Source: Pseudomonas tremae
GTDB lineage: Bacteria > Pseudomonadota > Gammaproteobacteria > Pseudomonadales > Pseudomonadaceae
Length of the DNA: 40,615 nt
Assembly (NCBI RefSeq): GCF_001401155.1
Contig: NZ_LJRO01000194.1
Location: 1 to 40,615, forward strand
Reading direction: 5' to 3'
Shown here: positions 35,899 through 40,615 of the stretch, piece by piece
Layout of the letters: every line of letters begins with the position of its first letter
How positions within the stretch are numbered: position 1 is the stretch's first letter
Translations under genes and position numbers: made by a program
Notes under the pieces: generated by a model
Database searches by the model: none
What the model was told of the DNA's origin: nothing
Seen by the model: only the letters and a program-made list of their open reading frames with translations

Positions 35899-37836
35899 AT
35901 GACAACCACATACCCCTTCTGGCGCCGGGCAAAACTGCCGCTGGCCGTTAGCCTTGCTTCGTCACTGGCCGGCCCGGCGTTCGGCGTGACATTCAACGTT
36001 GGCGAGATCGAAGGCAGCTTTGACTCCTCGCTGTCGGTGGGCGCCAGCTGGTCGACCGAAAACGCCAACAAAAACCTGATTGGTGCCAACAATGGCGGGC
36101 GTGGGTTGTCGCAGACCTCCGATGATGGTCACTTGAATTTCAAGCGTGGAGAGACGTTTTCGAAGATATTCAAGGGTATTCATGATCTGGAACTGAAATA
36201 CGGCGATACCGGTGTTTTTCTGCGCGGTAAGTACTGGTATGACTTCGAGCTTAAGGATGAAAATCGCGAGTTCAAGGACATCAGCGATTCAGGCCGTAAA
36301 GAGGGTGCCAAGTCCTCCGGGTTCCAGCTGCTCGACGCTTTTGTGTATCACAACTATTCGATCGCGGATCAACCGGGCGCCGTGCGTTTCGGCAAGCAGG
36401 TCATCAGTTGGGGCGAAAGTACCTTCATCCAGGGGGGGATCAACAGCGTCAACCCGGTCGATGTCTCGGCCTTTCGGCGTCCAGGTTCGGAAATCAAGGA
36501 AGGCCTGATTCCGGTCAACATGTTCTACCTGTCCCAGAGCTTGACCGACAACCTGTCGGCCGAAGGCTTTTATCAGCTGGAATGGGACCAGACGGTCGTC
36601 GACAACTGCGGCACCTTCTTCTCGCAGCCGGACGTGATCGCCGATGGCTGCAACAACAACCTCGCGGTACTGCGCAGCCGCAGCGGCCTGAACAGTTCGT
36701 TGAGTGCCGCCGGACTGCCGGCGGGTGCGCGTGGTGCAGTGTTCAACTCGCTGTCGCAGCAGGGCGTGGTGTTCGGCAACCCGGATGAAGGCGCCGTCGT
36801 GCGCCGTGGCCCTGACCGCGATGCGCGAGACAGTGGCCAGTTCGGGTTTGCCTTGCGTTATAACTACGAACCGCTGGACACCGAGTTCGGTGCCTACATG
36901 ATGAACTACCACAGCCGCGCGCCGATTTTCAGTGGACGCGGTGGCTCGGCTGCATCGTTCAGCCCGCAAGGGCTGGTCGGCTCGCTGGTGCGCAACGGTC
37001 TGCCTGCAAGCACTGCTGCAGCGCTTGCCCCGACCCTGCTGCCGGTGGTGGTGGCGGGCAACTCCAGCTACTACGTCGAATACCCTGAAGACATCCGTTT
37101 GTATGGTTTGAGCTTCTCGACCACCTTGCCTACCGGCACCGCGTGGAGCGGCGAGATCAGCTACCGCCCGAACGCACCGATTCAGGTCAATACAACCGAC
37201 ATCCTGTATTCCGGCATTTCCCCGCTCAACCCGAATGTATCGCTGCTGAACGGGCAACCGAATACCGATCAGCCCGGCTACCGGCGCAAGGAAATCACCC
37301 AGCTGCAGACCACGTTCACCCAGTTTTTCGATCAGGTCATGGGCGCAGAGCGTCTGACCCTGGTGGGCGAAGTGGGCTGGACTCACGTCGGTGGCCTCGA
37401 AAGCACCTCGAAAATCCGCTACGGCCGCGACCCCGTTTATGGGCCGGGTCCATTGCCGGGCGGCCAGTGCGCAACCCTGAACGCGGGTACGCTGACTGGT
37501 GCCGAGCAGAACAACCTGACCCGTTACTGCGAAGACGACGGCTTCACCACGTCCAACTCCTGGGGTTATCGCGGGCGCGCCATCTGGGATTACAACAGCG
37601 TTTTTGCCGGGGTCAACCTCAAGCCCAGTGTTGCCTGGTCACATGATGTGAAGGGTTATTCGCCCGGCCCTGGTGGCAACTTCGAAGAAGGACGCAAGGC
37701 CGTCAGCCTCGGCCTTGACGCCGAGTACCAGAACACCTACACCGCGAACCTCTCCTACACCAACTTCTTTGACGGCAGATACACCACCGTCGATGACCGG
37801 GACTTCGTGGCGCTCAGCTTTGGCATGAACTTCTAA
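35899..37836 (+). CDS. DUF1302 family outer-membrane protein
   Basis: A 645-residue exported protein: signal peptide (basic start, hydrophobic core, cleavage near AFG at about residue 28), repeating aromatic-alternating beta strands and a terminal Phe (ALSFGMNF), as in outer-membrane barrels. It matches DUF1302, which pairs with DUF1329 and often with MMPL/RND exporters and MalT-type LuxR regulators. Cysteines in NCGTFF, DGCNN, GQCATL and RYCEDD could form disulfides in exposed loops. Transport of lipids or hydrophobic compounds is inferred from context. Confidence 0.9.
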   Translation: MTTTYPFWRRAKLPLAVSLASSLAGPAFGVTFNVGEIEGSFDSSLSVGASWSTENANKNLIGANNGGRGLSQTSDDGHLNFKRGETFSKIFKGIHDLELKYGDTGVFLRGKYWYDFELKDENREFKDISDSGRKEGAKSSGFQLLDAFVYHNYSIADQPGAVRFGKQVISWGESTFIQGGINSVNPVDVSAFRRPGSEIKEGLIPVNMFYLSQSLTDNLSAEGFYQLEWDQTVVDNCGTFFSQPDVIADGCNNNLAVLRSRSGLNSSLSAAGLPAGARGAVFNSLSQQGVVFGNPDEGAVVRRGPDRDARDSGQFGFALRYNYEPLDTEFGAYMMNYHSRAPIFSGRGGSAASFSPQGLVGSLVRNGLPASTAAALAPTLLPVVVAGNSSYYVEYPEDIRLYGLSFSTTLPTGTAWSGEISYRPNAPIQVNTTDILYSGISPLNPNVSLLNGQPNTDQPGYRRKEITQLQTTFTQFFDQVMGAERLTLVGEVGWTHVGGLESTSKIRYGRDPVYGPGPLPGGQCATLNAGTLTGAEQNNLTRYCEDDGFTTSNSWGYRGRAIWDYNSVFAGVNLKPSVAWSHDVKGYSPGPGGNFEEGRKAVSLGLDAEYQNTYTANLSYTNFFDGRYTTVDDRDFVALSFGMNF

Positions 37837-37863
37837 GCACATGTTTTCAGGATGACGACGAAC

Positions 37864-39228
37864 ATGAAAATAACAAAAAATCTGTTGCAAGCCGGTGTAT
37901 TGGGGCTGTCATTGCTGGCCACCGGGGTGATGGCGGCGGTGTCCGCATCGGACGCGGCAAAGCTGGGTACAGCCCTGACACCCATGGGGGCGGAAAAGGC
38001 CGGTAACGCCGCCAATACGATTTCAGCCTGGAGCCCGATGCCGAAAAACGCCGGGGCGGTCGATAGCCGCGGTTTTCTTGCCAACCCTTACGCCAGTGAA
38101 AAACCGTTGTTCATCATCAAGGCGGCCAACGTCGAGCAATACAAGGACAAGCTGGCGCCTGGCCAATACGCCATGTTCAAACGTTACCCGGACAGCTACC
38201 GTATCCCGGTTTATCCGACTCATCGCGGTGCCACAGTGCCGGATGAAGTGTTTGCTGCGATCAAGAGAAACGCCACCACCAGCAAGCTGGTCGGTGGCGG
38301 CAGTGGTCTCGAGAATTTCGATACGGCTGTTCCGTTCCCGATTCCTGCCAGCGGTGTCGAAGTCATCTGGAACCACATTACCCGTTACCGCGGCGGCAGC
38401 GTGAAGCGTCTGGTTACCCAGGCTACTCCGCAGCCGAACGGCTCCTACAGCCTGGTGTACTTCTCCGACCAGTTCGTGTTCCGCGACAAGATGAGGGATT
38501 TCGATCCGAAAAATCCAGGCAACGTATTGTTCTACTTCAAGCAGGAAGTGACTGCCCCGGCACGTCTGGCCGGTGGTGTGCTGCTGGTACACGAAACCCT
38601 GGATCAGGTGGCCGAACCTCGCTCGGCTTGGCTGTACAACGCCGGTCAGCGACGTGTGCGCCGCGCGCCGCAGGTGTCCTACGATGGGCCGGGCACGGCG
38701 TCCGACGGGTTGCGGACCTCCGATAATCTGGACATGTACAACGGTGCCCCTGACCGCTACGACTGGAAGCTGATTGGCAAGCAGGAAATGTACATCGCAG
38801 CCAACAGCCACAAGCTGGACGACCCGACGCTCAAGTATGCCGACATCATCAAGGCCGGCCATATCAACCAGGACCTGACACGCTATGAACTGCGCCGCGT
38901 CTGGCACGTGACCGCCACCCTCAAGGAAGGTCAGCGGCATATCTATGCCAAGCGTGACTTCTTCATCGACGAAGACACCTGGCAGGCTGCAGTCATCGAC
39001 CATTACGACGGGCGAGGTCAGCTATGGCGCGTGGCTGAAGCGCACTCCGAAAACTACTACGACAAGCAGGTGCCGTGGTACGCGATCGAGACCCTGTATG
39101 ACTTGCAGTCCGGTCGCTACGTGGCGCTGGGCATGAAAAACGAAGAGAAGAAGGCCTATGAGTTCGGCTTCACGGCCGGTACCAGCGACTTCACCCCCAA
39201 CGCGCTGCGTCAGGAAGGCGTGCGTTGA
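37864..39228 (+). CDS. DUF1329 family periplasmic protein
   Basis: A 454-residue exported protein with signal peptide MKITKNLLQAGVLGLSLLATG (cleavage near AAVSA) and a large beta-rich domain of the DUF1329 family, thought to have a LolA/LolB-like lipid-binding fold. It sits 27 bp after the DUF1302 gene and is almost certainly cotranscribed. The ATG at 37864 gives a normal signal peptide; an in-frame ATG at 37852 directly abuts AGG and would be poorly spaced. It ends before a nested terminator. Confidence 0.91.
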   Translation: MKITKNLLQAGVLGLSLLATGVMAAVSASDAAKLGTALTPMGAEKAGNAANTISAWSPMPKNAGAVDSRGFLANPYASEKPLFIIKAANVEQYKDKLAPGQYAMFKRYPDSYRIPVYPTHRGATVPDEVFAAIKRNATTSKLVGGGSGLENFDTAVPFPIPASGVEVIWNHITRYRGGSVKRLVTQATPQPNGSYSLVYFSDQFVFRDKMRDFDPKNPGNVLFYFKQEVTAPARLAGGVLLVHETLDQVAEPRSAWLYNAGQRRVRRAPQVSYDGPGTASDGLRTSDNLDMYNGAPDRYDWKLIGKQEMYIAANSHKLDDPTLKYADIIKAGHINQDLTRYELRRVWHVTATLKEGQRHIYAKRDFFIDEDTWQAAVIDHYDGRGQLWRVAEAHSENYYDKQVPWYAIETLYDLQSGRYVALGMKNEEKKAYEFGFTAGTSDFTPNALRQEGVR

Positions 39229-39276
39229 GCAGAGGGTTGTAACGCAGGTCGATACAGGCCGCAGGCCGATCAGTGA

Positions 39277-39328
39277 CCGATACACAGGAAGGCCCCTTGA
39301 ATGGGGCTTTTTTGCGCCTGTGTATCGG
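39277..39328. terminator. terminator nested in a 12-bp inverted repeat
   Basis: The inner hairpin GCCCC-TTGAAT-GGGGC is followed by TTTTTT, a standard intrinsic terminator after the DUF1329 gene. It is wrapped by a perfect 12-bp inverted repeat, CCGATACACAGG (39277-39288) and CCTGTGTATCGG (39317-39328), which could form a longer stem containing the U-tract and block its release function. Confidence 0.85.
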
Positions 39329-39449
39329 CCTTATAAGCTGTAGGAATTTTGTTACAGTCTTTTCGGTGATGAACTTTCAAAAGTGCAGATTTAACCGCTA
39401 GTCTCCGAACACCGCGATGCCGAAACACTGATCCCCACACGAGCCGGCC

Positions 39450-40615
39450 ATGACTGATCTGTCCCGAATGCAAGGGTTCACAGACAGCGCGATTCCTGCG
39501 TTGGAGGGGCGTTTTTTTCGCCCACCACTTCCCGAAGGTTACGTTCCCCGTTCCCGCCTGTGCCAGCGCCTCGACGAGGGGCTGGGCGGTCGGTTGCTGC
39601 TGGTGTGCGCCCCGGCCGGTTTCGGCAAGAGTTCGCTGGCAGTCGAGTTCTGTGAGGGGCTGCCGGGTAAATGGCAAAACGTGTGGCTCGGACTGAGCGC
39701 ACGCGACAGCGACCCTGGCCGTTTTCTGGAGCGGCTTCTGGCTAGCCTTCAGCAGTTGTTTCCACAGTTGGGCGCCCAGGCGATGGGGCTGGTGAAGATG
39801 CGTCAGCGTCATCAGCCGTTCGCATTCGAAGAATGGCTCGACAGCCTGCTCGACGAGCTGGCCCTGCATTTGCTGTTGAGCAAACCGCTGTTGCTGGTGC
39901 TGGATGATTACCACCTGGCTCAAGGCCCGGTGCTTGACCGCTGTTTGCAGTTCTTCCTCAACCACCTGCCGGTCGGCCTGGTTGTGATGGTCACCAGTCG
40001 GCAGCGTCCGGAGTGGCACCTTGCACGTTTGCGTCTGACCCGGCAGTTGCTTGAAATCAATGAACAGGACCTGCGCCTGACCCATGCGGAGTCCGTTGCC
40101 GTGCTGGCCCGGCCAGGTCGTTCGCTGGACGGCGAGGCGCTGCAAAGCCTCATTCAGCGCAGCGAAGGCTGGGTGGCCGGTTTGCGATTCTGGTTGCTGG
40201 CAGCTTCCGAAGCTGACGACGAAAGCGCCTTGTCGCAGGCGCTGCGTGGCAGTGAGGTATTGATTCGCGAGTACTTGCTTGAAGAAGTGATCGACTGCCT
40301 GCCAGCCGATGTTCAGGCTTTTTTGTACGACACTGCCTGTCTGGAGCGTTTTTGCGCCGAGCTGTGCAATGCGGCGCGGGACACCCATGACAGCGGCGAA
40401 ATACTGCGCTACCTGCAGGCGCATCAAGTGTTTCTCGTGCCGCTGGACGAGCAGGGCCACTGGTTTCGCTATCACCACCTGTTTTCCGATCTTTTGCGCG
40501 CGCGACAGGCAGCAGGCCCGCAGCCCACTCGTCTGCACCTGAATGCCTGCCGCTGGTTCAGTGCTCAGGGCCTGCTCGACGAGGCGGTCGAACAGGCCCT
40601 GCGCGCAGGGCATCT
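39450..40615 (+). CDS. MalT-type LuxR-family regulator, N-terminal part (3' end outside window)
   Basis: An open frame of 388 codons running off the window edge. It begins MTDLSRMQGFTDSAIPALEG and shows a Walker A motif APAGFGKSS at 54-62, a Walker B LLLVLDDYH near 150 and the start of the TPR-like region, the layout of large ATP-dependent LuxR activators (MalT/AlkS group). The LuxR helix-turn-helix would lie at the unseen C-terminus. Its place directly after the DUF1302-DUF1329 genes suggests it activates them, or the export genes likely to follow. Confidence 0.9.
   Translation, partial: MTDLSRMQGFTDSAIPALEGRFFRPPLPEGYVPRSRLCQRLDEGLGGRLLLVCAPAGFGKSSLAVEFCEGLPGKWQNVWLGLSARDSDPGRFLERLLASLQQLFPQLGAQAMGLVKMRQRHQPFAFEEWLDSLLDELALHLLLSKPLLLVLDDYHLAQGPVLDRCLQFFLNHLPVGLVVMVTSRQRPEWHLARLRLTRQLLEINEQDLRLTHAESVAVLARPGRSLDGEALQSLIQRSEGWVAGLRFWLLAASEADDESALSQALRGSEVLIREYLLEEVIDCLPADVQAFLYDTACLERFCAELCNAARDTHDSGEILRYLQAHQVFLVPLDEQGHWFRYHHLFSDLLRARQAAGPQPTRLHLNACRWFSAQGLLDEAVEQALRAGH

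Noticed and set aside
36289..37386. 365-codon minus-strand frame inside the DUF1302 gene
   Set aside because: Opposite strand of a well-supported exported barrel protein; low-complexity composition typical of antisense frames in GC-rich DNA.
39270..40613. 447-codon open frame on the minus strand at the window end
   Set aside because: It is antisense to the MalT-type LuxR frame, which has clear Walker A and B motifs. The minus-strand translation is Gln/Arg-rich without any domain.

Overview
The window is a chromosomal segment of a Pseudomonas, most likely of the P. syringae group. The order hemA-prfA-prmC-moeB-murI-pagL, followed on the other strand by a photolyase cluster and then hemH, uraA-upp and hpt, is the conserved Pseudomonas arrangement. 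The GC-rich codon use, a bacterial renalase-type flavoprotein and the dispersed GGACGCAGAGCGTCC-type and GTGGGAGCGAG-type REP repeats point the same way. No tRNA, rRNA, phage, insertion sequence or CRISPR array is visible.

Layout. Positions 1-4115 (+) hold a tightly overlapping housekeeping operon: hemA 3' end, prfA, prmC, moeB and murI. A pagL-type lipid A deacylase follows, then a REP inverted pair. Positions 4889-13547 (-) are one compact run of ten genes, many joined by 4-bp start/stop overlaps: a DUF523/DUF1722 protein, a MerR regulator of the LitR/CarH type, photolyase, an NTF2-like protein, an SDR, a COG2907 flavoprotein, DUF1365, a CFA-synthase-like methyltransferase, DUF2878 and a Cys-cluster protein. 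A second short minus-strand unit (13704-14902) encodes a renalase-like flavoprotein and a small Trp-rich protein. Both units start at sigma70-like promoters that carry copies of a TTGTACAG/CTGTACAA palindrome at or next to the -35 box. I read this as a light/photo-oxidative stress regulon controlled by the MerR protein. Its methyltransferase lacks two residues of true CFA synthases, so the lipid product may not be a cyclopropane fatty acid.

Positions 15176-20825 carry a TIGR01777 epimerase, hemH, the pyrimidine salvage pair uraA/upp (-), the purine salvage gene hpt, a secreted hypothetical protein and a PA4642-family protein. Positions 21051-23709 hold an amino-acid-type ABC permease and binding protein (no ATPase nearby), divergent from a homocysteine S-methyltransferase-family gene. 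Then come mqo (-), a 0.7-kb gene-poor stretch, a YajG-type lipoprotein, small hypotheticals, a PlsC-type acyltransferase (-), a CPXCG zinc-ribbon protein coupled to a DUF2007 protein, an SRAP-like protein lacking two active-site residues, and an M48 lipoprotein metalloprotease.

Positions 30990-31785 (-) hold a GDT1/TMEM165-type manganese exporter preceded by a yybP-ykoY-like Mn2+ riboswitch with two alternative helices before the ribosome binding site. rsmC (-), a LysE exporter and an acyl-CoA ligase follow. The window ends with a DUF1302 outer-membrane protein, a DUF1329 periplasmic protein and the 5' part of a MalT-type LuxR regulator, probably a lipid or hydrophobic-compound handling locus that continues past the edge.
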